This document shows, piece by piece, positions 14,331 to 21,999 of a stretch of DNA of 23,646 bases. The stretch is from the NCBI GenBank assembly GCA_938003725.1, contig CALKXX010000222.1, positions 1 through 23,646 of the forward strand, written 5' to 3'. The stretch comes from an uncultured Sphingomonadaceae bacterium. Its GTDB lineage: Bacteria > Pseudomonadota > Alphaproteobacteria > Sphingomonadales > Sphingomonadaceae. The notes under the pieces were generated by a model that did no database searches, had not been told where the DNA came from, and saw only the letters and a program-made list of their open reading frames with translations. The stretch's first letter is position 1. Each line of letters starts with the position of its first letter. The position numbers and the translations under genes are program-made.

Positions 14331-15239
14331 ATGAACATGATGAAAACCACAATGCTGTTGGCGGCACTGACCGCCTTGTTCATGGTTTTGGGTTATTCAC
14401 TGGGCGGCAGTGGCGGCGCGATTGTCGCATTGCTCGTTGCTGCGGGGATGAACCTGTTCACCTATTGGAACGCGGACAAGATTGTGTTGAAAATGCACAA
14501 TGCCGTGGAGGTGGACGCCTCCAGTCATCCGGAATTTTACGGCATGGTGCAGAATTTGGCGCAGCGTGCGGCCATGCCAATGCCCAAAGTCTATATCGTT
14601 GAACAGGCACAGCCCAATGCTTTTGCGACCGGCCGTGATCCGGAACATTCGGCCGTTGCGGCCACCACCGGCCTCCTCAACATGTTAAGCCATGATGAGA
14701 TTGAAGGCGTGATGGCGCATGAGTTGGGCCATGTGAAAAACCGCGATACACTAATCATGACGATGGTTGCGACGATCGCAGGTGCGGTGTCCATGCTGGC
14801 CAATTTTGGCCTGTTTTTTCGGGATCGCAACGCTGGAATCGCAGGACTGCTGGCGGTGTTTGTTGCTCCATTTGCAGCGATGATCGTTCAGATGGCGATT
14901 AGCCGCACGCGTGAATTTGGCGCTGACGCAGCGGCGGCACAGATTAGCGGCAAGCCGCTGGCTTTGGCTTCCGCGCTTTCGCGTATTTCCGGAGAGGCGC
15001 AGCGCATTGCCAATCCGGTGGCACAGCGAAATCCAGCGGCGGCACAGCTATATATTGTGCCGATCGGCATGAAACAGATGTTCTCTACCCACCCCGCGAC
15101 CGAGGACCGGATTGCTGCTCTAGAGGAAATCGCGCATGGCGGTGGTGGTTCTGGCGCATGGTCGAACCGTCCCGACGAAGTGGGCGATATGAGCGGGTTG
15201 AAAAAGCGAAGCGCCCTGAATCCCACCCGGACGCGATAG
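14331..15239 (+). CDS. htpX: Protease HtpX homologue
   Basis: Membrane-bound zinc metalloprotease (M48) that helps degrade misfolded membrane proteins. The chain has 302 residues. Two N-terminal hydrophobic helices (about 7-25 and 28-47) precede the catalytic domain with H130-E131-L-G-H134 (MAHELGHVKNRD). A further membrane segment lies near 142-182, and the third zinc ligand is E195 (REFGADAAAA). The C-terminus has the usual TEDRIAALE motif. ATG 14331 is used; an in-frame ATG at 14337 is possible, and neither has a strong ribosome binding site. The upstream promoter resembles a heat-shock promoter, in line with the stress role of the family. Confidence 0.96.
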   Translation: MNMMKTTMLLAALTALFMVLGYSLGGSGGAIVALLVAAGMNLFTYWNADKIVLKMHNAVEVDASSHPEFYGMVQNLAQRAAMPMPKVYIVEQAQPNAFATGRDPEHSAVAATTGLLNMLSHDEIEGVMAHELGHVKNRDTLIMTMVATIAGAVSMLANFGLFFRDRNAGIAGLLAVFVAPFAAMIVQMAISRTREFGADAAAAQISGKPLALASALSRISGEAQRIANPVAQRNPAAAQLYIVPIGMKQMFSTHPATEDRIAALEEIAHGGGGSGAWSNRPDEVGDMSGLKKRSALNPTRTR

Positions 15240-15310
15240 CATGGGATGTGGCTGCGGGCTTGATCCGGAGCGCGGGGCGTCTATGGGAAGTTCTGCGAGA
15301 ATCGCTCCGA

Positions 15311-15331
15311 TTTCCGCATGAAGCGCGGAAA
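15311..15331 (+). other. Hairpin just before the rsmB start
   Basis: TTTCCGC and GCGGAAA form a perfect 7-bp stem with a seven-base loop, ending seven bases before the preferred rsmB ATG. The right arm includes the GGAA that would serve as ribosome binding site, so folding could limit translation. An alternative in-frame ATG (15318) lies in the loop. Confidence 0.35.
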
Positions 15332-15338
15332 CCAGATA

Positions 15339-16616
15339 ATGAGCACATCTAACAACAAGATACCTGGCCTAGGGGCAAGAATGTCTGCTCTACGCTTGCT
15401 CGATGCCGTTTGCCGTCGCGGCGAAACGCTGGATCAGGCGATGCCCGGGGCAACCGCAAAGCTCTCTAATCCATCGGATAAATCTCTCGCGCATAATATT
15501 GCCGCCAATGTCCTGCGCTGGATGTCGGCGCTCGACGACATGATCGATAGTGCTACCCGCAATCGGCTGGCGGATGATGCCAAGGCGCGGATGGCGCTGC
15601 GTATCGCTCTGGTGCAAGTTCTGGTACTCGAAACACCTCAACATGCGGCGATTTCAACCGCGCTGCCGCTGGTACATGGCGGGCCAAGGCGGCTGGTGCA
15701 CGGCGTATTTTCGACAGTGATGCGCGGGGTGGATTCGGGTCAGCTCAAGCTCCCGGATTATCCCGAAATTCCGGGCGAAACGCTGGATCGCTGGACGCAT
15801 CATTGGGGCGAAGAAGTTGCGGAGAAAGCGAACAGAGCCTGGTTCAAGCACGCCCCTCTCGACCTCAGTTTCAAAGACCAAAATGTTGGAGAATTGGAAG
15901 GCCAAAGTCTGGCAAATAAGCACCTCAGGTTGATTCCAGCTTCTCCAGTAACCGAGCTGCCGGGATTTGAGGAAGGTGCTTTTTGGGTACAAGATATAGC
16001 TGCTTCCATACCCGCTCGCCTTTTGGGCGAAGGCGAGGGCAGGGCCGTGCTTGATCTTTGTGCAGCACCGGGCGGAAAGACGATGCAGCTGGCTAGCGCA
16101 GGTTGGAAAACAATCTCTTTAGACAATAGCGAAAAACGCATGGAGCGTTTCCGAGACAATCTCGCGCGCACAAAATTGGATGTCGAAATTGTCATTGCAG
16201 ATTTGCTGAAATGGGAGCCATCTGAACCTGTTGATGCGGTCCTACTTGACGCACCCTGCAGCGCCACCGGCATATTTCGTCGCCATCCCGATGTACTGCA
16301 TTGCATTGGGTCCCGGCAAATTGCTGACCGGGCGGAGATACAAAAGACCCTACTCAATCGCATTGGACCCTGGGTAAAGCCTAAGGGGTTACTGGTATAC
16401 GCGGTTTGCTCATTGGAACCCGAAGAGGGCGAGGAACAGATTGAGCAATTTCTGGAAAATAATGACCAATTTGAAATTGCACCGGTCGCGCAATCAGAAC
16501 TTCCAGACGGTATCGCGCCAACGCAAAATGGCTGCATTCGGACGCTGCCCGATATGCTTGCCGAGCAAGGTCATCTAGATGGATTTTTTATCGCCAGACT
16601 GCGCCGAAAAGACTGA
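15339..16616 (+). CDS. rsmB: 16S rRNA m5C methyltransferase RsmB-like
   Basis: SAM-dependent RNA (cytosine-5) methyltransferase, expected to modify 16S rRNA C967. The N-terminal 150 or so residues form a NusB-like RNA-binding domain (ALRLLDAVCRRGETLDQA, then AHNIAANVLRWM). The Rossmann domain has motif I LDLCAAPGGK at 238-247, motif IV DAPCS at 304-308, and motif VI with the catalytic C357 (AVCSLEPEEGEE). The chain is 425 residues from ATG 15339, chosen because MSTSNNKIPGLGARMSALRLLDAV resembles family N-termini; ATG 15318 would add seven residues. It is part of the block htpX-rsmB-rpe-heparinase-purH, all on the plus strand. Confidence 0.93.
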   Translation: MSTSNNKIPGLGARMSALRLLDAVCRRGETLDQAMPGATAKLSNPSDKSLAHNIAANVLRWMSALDDMIDSATRNRLADDAKARMALRIALVQVLVLETPQHAAISTALPLVHGGPRRLVHGVFSTVMRGVDSGQLKLPDYPEIPGETLDRWTHHWGEEVAEKANRAWFKHAPLDLSFKDQNVGELEGQSLANKHLRLIPASPVTELPGFEEGAFWVQDIAASIPARLLGEGEGRAVLDLCAAPGGKTMQLASAGWKTISLDNSEKRMERFRDNLARTKLDVEIVIADLLKWEPSEPVDAVLLDAPCSATGIFRRHPDVLHCIGSRQIADRAEIQKTLLNRIGPWVKPKGLLVYAVCSLEPEEGEEQIEQFLENNDQFEIAPVAQSELPDGIAPTQNGCIRTLPDMLAEQGHLDGFFIARLRRKD

Positions 16617-16638
16617 ATCGGAAGCTGTCCCCAATCTG

Positions 16639-16659
16639 TCCACAAGCGAGTGTGGATAA
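16639..16659. promoter_or_regulatory. Consensus DnaA box within an inverted repeat upstream of rpe
   Basis: TGTGGATAA (16651-16659) is the exact complement of the DnaA box TTATCCACA. It is paired with CTGTCCACA (16636-16644, seven of nine matches) in opposite orientation, giving the inverted repeat TCCACA...TGTGGA with a six-base spacer. It lies in the 109-base rsmB-rpe gap. DnaA-linked regulation or titration is possible; an origin is not implied by two boxes. Confidence 0.4.
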
Positions 16660-16725
16660 CAGCCAATCCCGTCTTGCTTGCGCTATGCAATAATCCTAAA
16701 TGCGGGCGCAGTATAAGGATTTGTC

Positions 16726-17388
16726 ATGACCAGCAATATTCGCATCGCACCATCCATTCTTTCCGCCGATTTTGCTCGTTTGGGAGAGGAAGTTCGTGCG
16801 ATTGACGAAGCTGGTTGCGACTGGGTTCATGTCGATGTGATGGATGGGCATTTTGTACCCAACATAACAATCGGACCGGCGGTGGTAAAAGCGCTACGCC
16901 CCCATAGTGAAAAACCGTTTGATGTTCATCTGATGATTTCTCCGGTGGATCAATATCTTGAAGATTTTGCGGAAGCGGGCGCGGATATTATTTCCTTCCA
17001 TCCGGAAGCCGGTGCTCATCCGCACCGCACGGTTCAGACCATAAAGGCACTCGGGAAACAGGCGGGGCTTGTACTGAACCCGGCAACACCTCTGGATGCA
17101 TTGGATTATCTGATCGACGATCTTGATCTGATCTTGGTGATGAGCGTCAATCCCGGTTTTGGGGGGCAAAGTTTTATTGATACTCAGCTTCGCAAGATTG
17201 AAGCTATTCGTGCGCGCATTGACGAAACGGGGCGAGACATTCGTCTGGAGGTTGATGGGGGCATTGACCTGACCACCGCGCCAAAAGTCATCGCGGCGGG
17301 TGCCGATGTTCTGGTCGCCGGGACGGCAACTTTTCGAGGTGGGTCGGAACAATATGCCGCCAATATTAGCGGCCTGAGGGGTGAATGA
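16726..17388 (+). CDS. rpe: Ribulose-phosphate 3-epimerase
   Basis: Interconverts ribulose 5-phosphate and xylulose 5-phosphate in the pentose phosphate pathway. The chain is 220 residues, the usual length. The TIM-barrel motifs are intact: SILSADFARLGEE, HVDVMDGHFVPNIT (metal-binding His and catalytic Asp), FDVHLMI, VMSVNPGFGGQSF and LEVDGGI with the second catalytic aspartate. AAGGA precedes the ATG by six bases. The stop overlaps the heparinase-family start as ATGA, indicating translational coupling. An inverted-repeat DnaA box lies in the gap upstream. Confidence 0.98.
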   Translation: MTSNIRIAPSILSADFARLGEEVRAIDEAGCDWVHVDVMDGHFVPNITIGPAVVKALRPHSEKPFDVHLMISPVDQYLEDFAEAGADIISFHPEAGAHPHRTVQTIKALGKQAGLVLNPATPLDALDYLIDDLDLILVMSVNPGFGGQSFIDTQLRKIEAIRARIDETGRDIRLEVDGGIDLTTAPKVIAAGADVLVAGTATFRGGSEQYAANISGLRGE

Positions 17389-19181
17389 GCGAAAGCGCAC
17401 CGGATCAAGACGATTGGGCCGACGAAGAGCCTGATCGCGATAACCCAGATCGATTTGGGGGCGAGCATGAGGAGGCACCGGATGGCCGCAGCCTGACATT
17501 GCGTTCGGATGGTGATCGTGGGCAATCGCTGGCTGAGCAGGCGGCGATGCTCTATTACCGGATGACCTGGCGGATGCCGATGCACAGATTGCGTCTTTCC
17601 GGAAAGCTGCCGCTACGACTGCTTGCTGTGCCGGTCGATCCGGTTGACGGCGACCGGGTTCAAGGAACGGCTGTGCGCGCTGGGCATTTCCTGTTTCGCG
17701 GCCTTAAGAAAAACCTCGACAATATCGATTTTTCGGACCTCAAATTGCCGCCTGCATTCGAAGATTATGTGCACCGGTTTCAGTGGCTACGCGATCTGGA
17801 TACTGCCGCGTCTCGGGATCAGGCTGTACCGGTTGCAGAAAAGCTGATCGAGCAATGGCTGGACGCCAATGGAACAAAAATCCGACAACCCGCATGGCGC
17901 CCCGACAATTGCGGATGGCGTCTTTTAATCTGGGCCAGCCATGCGCCGCTTCTGCTGTCGTCCAATGATCTGATTTATCGATCCAAAGTATTGAATAATA
18001 TCGCACGTACAGCGCGCCATCTGGACCGGACAGCGGACAAGGCGACTTCCAGTTTGGGGCGGTTAGTATCTTGGAGCGGCGTCGTGGCCGGTTCGCTGCT
18101 CATTCCTGATGGCCGGGTTCGGCGGATCGTGGGAGAAGCTGGTTTAGCAAAAGCCATGGGCGAGTTTTTCTATGCAGATGGCGGGTCGGTTTCGCGATCT
18201 CCGCTCAATCAAATGGACGCGGTGGTTCTGCTGTCGATGCTCAAACAGGTTTATCTGGCACGAAATGAGGATGCGCCGGAATTTCTGGAAGAAGCGCTCA
18301 ATAAAGCCGTACCACCACTCACCGGCCTCACGCATTTTGATGGCAGCATGGGCAATTGGCAGGGCAGCGGCGCGATCTCTGCCGAAAAGGTTGCGCAGGT
18401 CGTTGAGGCCAGCGGTGTACGTGCACGCCCCCTGCGGCAGGCGCGTGATTGGGGTTATCAGCGCGTGTCGTCCGGGCGTTCGGTATTGACTTTGGATGCA
18501 GCCCCGCCGCCAATCGCGCGCATGGCTGTTGCGGGATGTGCTTCGACATTGGCATTTGAATTTTCCAACGGCGATTGCCGGATTATCACCAATTGCGGCG
18601 GTGCCGGGCTTGTCGGCGCAACCATTCCGGCGACCCTTGCACGGGGCCTGCGGACGACGGCCGCACATAGCACATTGTGCATTGATGACAGCAACAGCAC
18701 CTCCATCTTGCAAGATGGCAAGCTAGGTCGCGGCGTGAATGAGGTGGAATTGTTCCGCCGGGATGTCGATAACGCTACGCGGCTGGAAGCCAGTCATGAC
18801 GGCTATGCGCGGCGTTTTGGCTTGGTCCACAAGCGTCTGTTGCTCCTGCGTTCCGACGGTCTGGAGCTTCGCGGAGAAGATATGCTGATCCCCGATGGAA
18901 AAAAACGAAGACGTAAGAAAGATGATGTCGCATTCGCGCTGCGCTTTCACTTGGGTCCGGATATCGAATGTGATCGCATATCGGATGGCAAGGGTGTGTT
19001 GCTGCGCTTGCAAGACGGAAACTTATGGCAATTCCGCTCTACGAGTGGCGCGATAGAGTTAGAGGACAGCGTCTGGATTGACGGCATGGGTATTCCCCAT
19101 GAAGTGATGCAGATGGTTATTTCGGGATCAGTGGGTAGCGGCGGTGGAGCAACCGGCTGGCTGCTCAAACATATGGGATAG
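17385..19181 (+). CDS. Heparinase II/III family protein
   Basis: A 598-residue protein of the heparinase II/III-like class, widespread next to rpe or purH in sphingomonads as I recall. The first 40 residues are acidic and probably disordered. An alpha-helical toroid covers about 45-320 (WRMPMHRLRLSGKLPLRLL near the start, then WLRDLD and CGWRLLIWASHAPLLLSS), followed by a beta-sheet domain at about 325-590 (FDGSMGNWQGSG, FRSTSGAIELEDSVW). No signal peptide is seen, so an extracellular polysaccharide lyase role is doubtful. The ATGA overlap with rpe and the 11-base gap to purH suggest co-expression. The substrate is unknown; a polysaccharide or peptidoglycan-related sugar is only a guess. Confidence 0.88.
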   Translation: MSESAPDQDDWADEEPDRDNPDRFGGEHEEAPDGRSLTLRSDGDRGQSLAEQAAMLYYRMTWRMPMHRLRLSGKLPLRLLAVPVDPVDGDRVQGTAVRAGHFLFRGLKKNLDNIDFSDLKLPPAFEDYVHRFQWLRDLDTAASRDQAVPVAEKLIEQWLDANGTKIRQPAWRPDNCGWRLLIWASHAPLLLSSNDLIYRSKVLNNIARTARHLDRTADKATSSLGRLVSWSGVVAGSLLIPDGRVRRIVGEAGLAKAMGEFFYADGGSVSRSPLNQMDAVVLLSMLKQVYLARNEDAPEFLEEALNKAVPPLTGLTHFDGSMGNWQGSGAISAEKVAQVVEASGVRARPLRQARDWGYQRVSSGRSVLTLDAAPPPIARMAVAGCASTLAFEFSNGDCRIITNCGGAGLVGATIPATLARGLRTTAAHSTLCIDDSNSTSILQDGKLGRGVNEVELFRRDVDNATRLEASHDGYARRFGLVHKRLLLLRSDGLELRGEDMLIPDGKKRRRKKDDVAFALRFHLGPDIECDRISDGKGVLLRLQDGNLWQFRSTSGAIELEDSVWIDGMGIPHEVMQMVISGSVGSGGGATGWLLKHMG

Positions 19182-19192
19182 ACAGGGAAATT

Positions 19193-20785
19193 ATGACGAA
19201 CAATATCAAAGTAAAACGCGCGCTTTTGTCGGTTTCGGACAAGGCGGGTCTAGCTGAACTCGGCAAGGAGTTGGTAGCAATGGGCGTCGCGCTAATTTCC
19301 ACTGGCGGCACGGCGAAGGCCCTACGCGATGCGGGACTGGATGTCGCGGACATCAGCGAAGTCACAAATTTCCCCGAGATGATGGACGGCCGCGTCAAGA
19401 CGCTGCACCCCAAAGTACACGGCGGCCTTCTGGCCCGGCGCGATGATGCGGGGCATGTCGCTTCGATGGAAGAACATGACATAGCCGGAATTGATCTGGT
19501 GATTGTCAATCTCTACCCCTTTGCCCAGACGGTTGCCAAAGGCGCACAGCGCGATGAGATTATCGAGAATATCGATATTGGTGGCCCTAGCATGGTGCGC
19601 AGCGCCGCCAAAAACCATGACTTCGTTACGATTGTTACCGATCCATCGGATTATGAAATGCTGCTTGCTGAGTTGAAAGAAAATGCCGGGTCGACCAGCA
19701 TCGATTTTCGTAAGAATATGGCAGCCAAAGCTTTTGCGGCAACCGCCAGCTATGACAGTATGATTTCACAGTGGTTTGGATTCGCCGATCAAGGCAAAAT
19801 GTTCCCCGACACGTTGCCGCTCACAATGAGTCAGCCAGTGGAACTACGTTATGGGGAAAATCCGCATCAGTCCGCTGCGCTTTATTTGCCCAATGGGCCG
19901 TCCGCAAGCGGCATTGCTCAAGCGGAACAATTGCAGGGCAAGGCGCTGAGTTATAATAATTATAATGACGCCGATGCCGCGCTGGAACTGGTCAGTGAGT
20001 TTCGCGATGGTCCGCCAACGGTTGTGATTGTCAAACATGCCAATCCATGCGGTGTTGCGAGTGCGGACAATATTCTTGATGCCTATAAAGCCGCTTTGGC
20101 CTGTGACAGCGTATCCGCATTTGGCGGGATTATTGCCGTAAACCGCCCGCTGGACGGCGCTGCAGCAGAAGCAATGACCGGGATTTTCACCGAGGTTGTC
20201 TGCGCGCCGGATGCCAATGAAGAAGCCAAGGCGGTTTTCGCGAAAAAGAAGAATCTGCGCTTGTTGTTAACCGGCGAGCTTCCTGATCCGGCCCGCGGCG
20301 GCATGGGGTTCAAATCCATTGCAGGCGGGTTCTTGCTGCAATCACGCGACAATGGTCAGATTGCACAAGATGATCTGAAATGCGTTACCGAGCGGCAACC
20401 GTCTGAACAGGAAATGGCCGACTGTTTGTTCGCCTGGACCGTGGCGAAGCATGTGAAATCCAATGCTATTGTCTATGCCAAGGATGGTTCAACCGCTGGT
20501 GTCGGTGCCGGTCAGATGAACCGTCTGGAATCCGCACGTATTGCCGCCTGGAAAGCAAAAGATGCTGCTGAGAAGGCGGGGTGGGATGAAGCACGTACCA
20601 TCGGTTCAGCGGTGGCATCCGACGCATTTTTCCCGTTTGCAGACGGTTTGATGGCGGCGGTAGAGGCTGGCGCAACAGCGGTTATTCAACCCGGCGGATC
20701 CATTCGCGATGATGAAGTGATTGCAGCCGCCGATGAAGCCGGGCTGGCAATGCTGTTAACCGGCATGCGGCATTTCCGGCATTAG
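19193..20785 (+). CDS. purH: Bifunctional AICAR transformylase/IMP cyclohydrolase
   Basis: Catalyses the last two steps of IMP synthesis. The chain is 530 residues. The N-terminal cyclohydrolase (MGS-like) domain covers about 1-200, with RALLSVSDKAGL, STGGTA, FPEMMDGRVKTLHPKVHGG and NLYPF. The transformylase domain starts near 210 with LRYGENPHQSAALY and includes the catalytic K281-H282 in VKHANPCGVAS, then SAFGGIIAVNRP, and ends in GGSIRDDEVIAAADEAGLAMLLTGMRHFRH. All diagnostic motifs are intact. It is the last plus-strand gene of the block. The next 100 bases (20786-20885) hold no convincing terminator. Confidence 0.98.
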   Translation: MTNNIKVKRALLSVSDKAGLAELGKELVAMGVALISTGGTAKALRDAGLDVADISEVTNFPEMMDGRVKTLHPKVHGGLLARRDDAGHVASMEEHDIAGIDLVIVNLYPFAQTVAKGAQRDEIIENIDIGGPSMVRSAAKNHDFVTIVTDPSDYEMLLAELKENAGSTSIDFRKNMAAKAFAATASYDSMISQWFGFADQGKMFPDTLPLTMSQPVELRYGENPHQSAALYLPNGPSASGIAQAEQLQGKALSYNNYNDADAALELVSEFRDGPPTVVIVKHANPCGVASADNILDAYKAALACDSVSAFGGIIAVNRPLDGAAAEAMTGIFTEVVCAPDANEEAKAVFAKKKNLRLLLTGELPDPARGGMGFKSIAGGFLLQSRDNGQIAQDDLKCVTERQPSEQEMADCLFAWTVAKHVKSNAIVYAKDGSTAGVGAGQMNRLESARIAAWKAKDAAEKAGWDEARTIGSAVASDAFFPFADGLMAAVEAGATAVIQPGGSIRDDEVIAAADEAGLAMLLTGMRHFRH

Positions 20786-20885
20786 ATTGTTCGCTGATGT
20801 TCACTGACACAAACTGTCCACTTTTGGGCCGGAACAGAGGCGGACCGGACGGAACATCGCACCGACGTTCGCCGGAAAAAGAATC

Positions 20886-21293
20886 TTACTCCGGCGTAGC
20901 GGCCTGTGCGTTTTGGCCGTCACCTTCGGGTGCAGCGATAATGTCGCGGGTCACGCTGCCTTTATCGACCGTAAATGTATCGGCATCACCCACGGAGGAG
21001 CGGATACCTGCATCGGACGGTCCGGCTTGACCGACGACCGCTGCTTCGGTGCTACTACGGCTAGCAGGTCCGCCAAACAGAGCTTCCAATGTTTGTTGCT
21101 GAATACCACCGGTTTGTGGGCGCGGTTCGCCGGGGCGCGGCGGGGTGAGCGCGAAATCAGGGGGAATAACAAGTGGCGGTTGCCGCGAAACGGCAAATTC
21201 GTCGGGCCGGTCGCGGTCAAATAGCCCGCTGGAGCCACAGGCGGACAAGCCAACCAGCGAAACCAAGCTGAGTCCGATGATGGATTTACGCAT
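20886..21293 (-). CDS. DUF3035 lipoprotein, BamF-like
   Basis: A small outer-membrane lipoprotein of 135 residues. The signal peptide ends in a lipobox, L16-S17-A18-C19. The mature part begins with DRDRPDEFAVSRQPPLVIPPDF, the typical DUF3035 signature of alphaproteobacterial proteins annotated as BAM-complex subunit F, and is Pro/Gly/Ser-rich with no clear fold afterwards. An upstream in-frame ATG at 21344 exists, but ATG 21293 is chosen because it starts the signal peptide and has GAGGA upstream. It follows lspA by 54 bases. Lipid processing by the neighbouring LspA would mature this very protein, a neat functional link but inference. Confidence 0.85.
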   Translation of the reverse strand: MRKSIIGLSLVSLVGLSACGSSGLFDRDRPDEFAVSRQPPLVIPPDFALTPPRPGEPRPQTGGIQQQTLEALFGGPASRSSTEAAVVGQAGPSDAGIRSSVGDADTFTVDKGSVTRDIIAAPEGDGQNAQAATPE

Positions 21294-21347
21294 GTCTATT
21301 TTCCTCAATATCTCTTGCAGAGCCTGATAGCGGGCTCTTCTCATAAT

Positions 21348-21869
21348 TCAACTGTCGCCAAGCTGAACATCTGATTCTTCGGTCTTTTCGCGTATTAACA
21401 GCGCCCGTGCAAGCAGGATTACGACCCCAATAGTAATCGCCGCATCTGCAACATTAAATATCAGGAACGGCCGGAAATCTCCGAAATGCAAGTCAGCGAA
21501 ATCAACGACATAACCATGACGCGCCCGGTCAAGGATATTTCCCATGGCTCCGCCCAATACAAAGGACAGTGCGATAATATCCCACTTTGCCTTTTCCTTC
21601 CACATCCATATCAGAACGGCAATGGCAATCAGGCCGGTTAGCGCAACCAAAGCCCATCGCTGAAAGTCGCTCGATGCCACCAGAAACCCCATGGAAACTC
21701 CATAATTTTGAGCCCAGGTAAGGTTAAAAAAGGGCAGCAGTTCAATGCTGCCCTTTGATTTCAGATGCAGCGGGGTCATCACCATATATTTGGTGAATTG
21801 ATCGGCCACAAAGATCAGAAACGCAACGATCAGGCCGGTGCGGCGATATTTGGTGATGAGGTTGGTCAT
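21348..21869 (-). CDS. lspA: Lipoprotein signal peptidase
   Basis: Signal peptidase II, a four-helix inner-membrane aspartic protease that cleaves prolipoproteins. The chain is 173 residues. Conserved segments are VADQFTKY near 21, NYGVSMGF near 55, GNILDRARHGYVVDFADLHF around 110-129, and FNVADAAITIG near 138-148. The catalytic aspartates are likely D123 and D142. A charged C-terminal tail (KTEESDVQLGDS) follows the last helix. It lies 130 bases after ileS, the canonical ileS-lspA order, but a palindromic repeat fills most of that gap. Confidence 0.97.
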   Translation of the reverse strand: MTNLITKYRRTGLIVAFLIFVADQFTKYMVMTPLHLKSKGSIELLPFFNLTWAQNYGVSMGFLVASSDFQRWALVALTGLIAIAVLIWMWKEKAKWDIIALSFVLGGAMGNILDRARHGYVVDFADLHFGDFRPFLIFNVADAAITIGVVILLARALLIREKTEESDVQLGDS

Positions 21870-21891
21870 ATGATTTTTGCCAGTAAGTCTG

Positions 21892-21973
21892 CGTCATTGC
21901 GAGGAGCGAAGCGACGCGGCAATCCAGACTGGTTAGCGGTGCCCTGGATTGCTTCGCTTCGCTCGCAATGACG
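21892..21973. repeat. REP-like palindromic element between ileS and lspA
   Basis: Ends CGTCATTGCGAG and CTCGCAATGACG are perfect 12-base inverted repeats. Inside are GCGAAGCGACGC on the left and a related CTTCGCTTCGCTCG arm on the right, shorter by six bases. The two arms meet at a unique 16-base centre flanked by CCAG and CTGG. The whole 82-base unit could form a long cruciform or RNA hairpin within the ileS-lspA transcript. Similar palindromes are common in sphingomonad genomes as I recall. It shares end sequences (GTCATT and AATCCAG) with the element at 22366. Confidence 0.85.
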
Positions 21974-21999
21974 GGTGAGATGATAGATGATGAGTCCGG

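Noticed and set aside
15800..16537. Minus-strand 245-codon frame opposite rsmB
   Set aside because: Antisense to conserved methyltransferase motifs and Ser/Pro/Arg-rich without a fold signature.
18144..18713. Minus-strand 189-codon frame opposite the heparinase-family gene
   Set aside because: No recognisable motif or ribosome site; overlaps a well-supported gene.
20786..20885. Possible terminator after purH (CCGACG-TT-CGCCGG)
   Set aside because: One mismatch, a two-base loop, and an A-run rather than a T-run on the plus strand; the convergent strand lacks a following T-run too.
20797..21030. 77-codon plus-strand frame after purH
   Set aside because: Low-complexity composition, no ribosome site, and it overlaps the DUF3035 lipoprotein gene.
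21294..21344. Upstream start for the DUF3035 lipoprotein
   Set aside because: It would place 17 charged residues before the signal peptide; ATG 21293 begins the signal sequence and has GAGGA.
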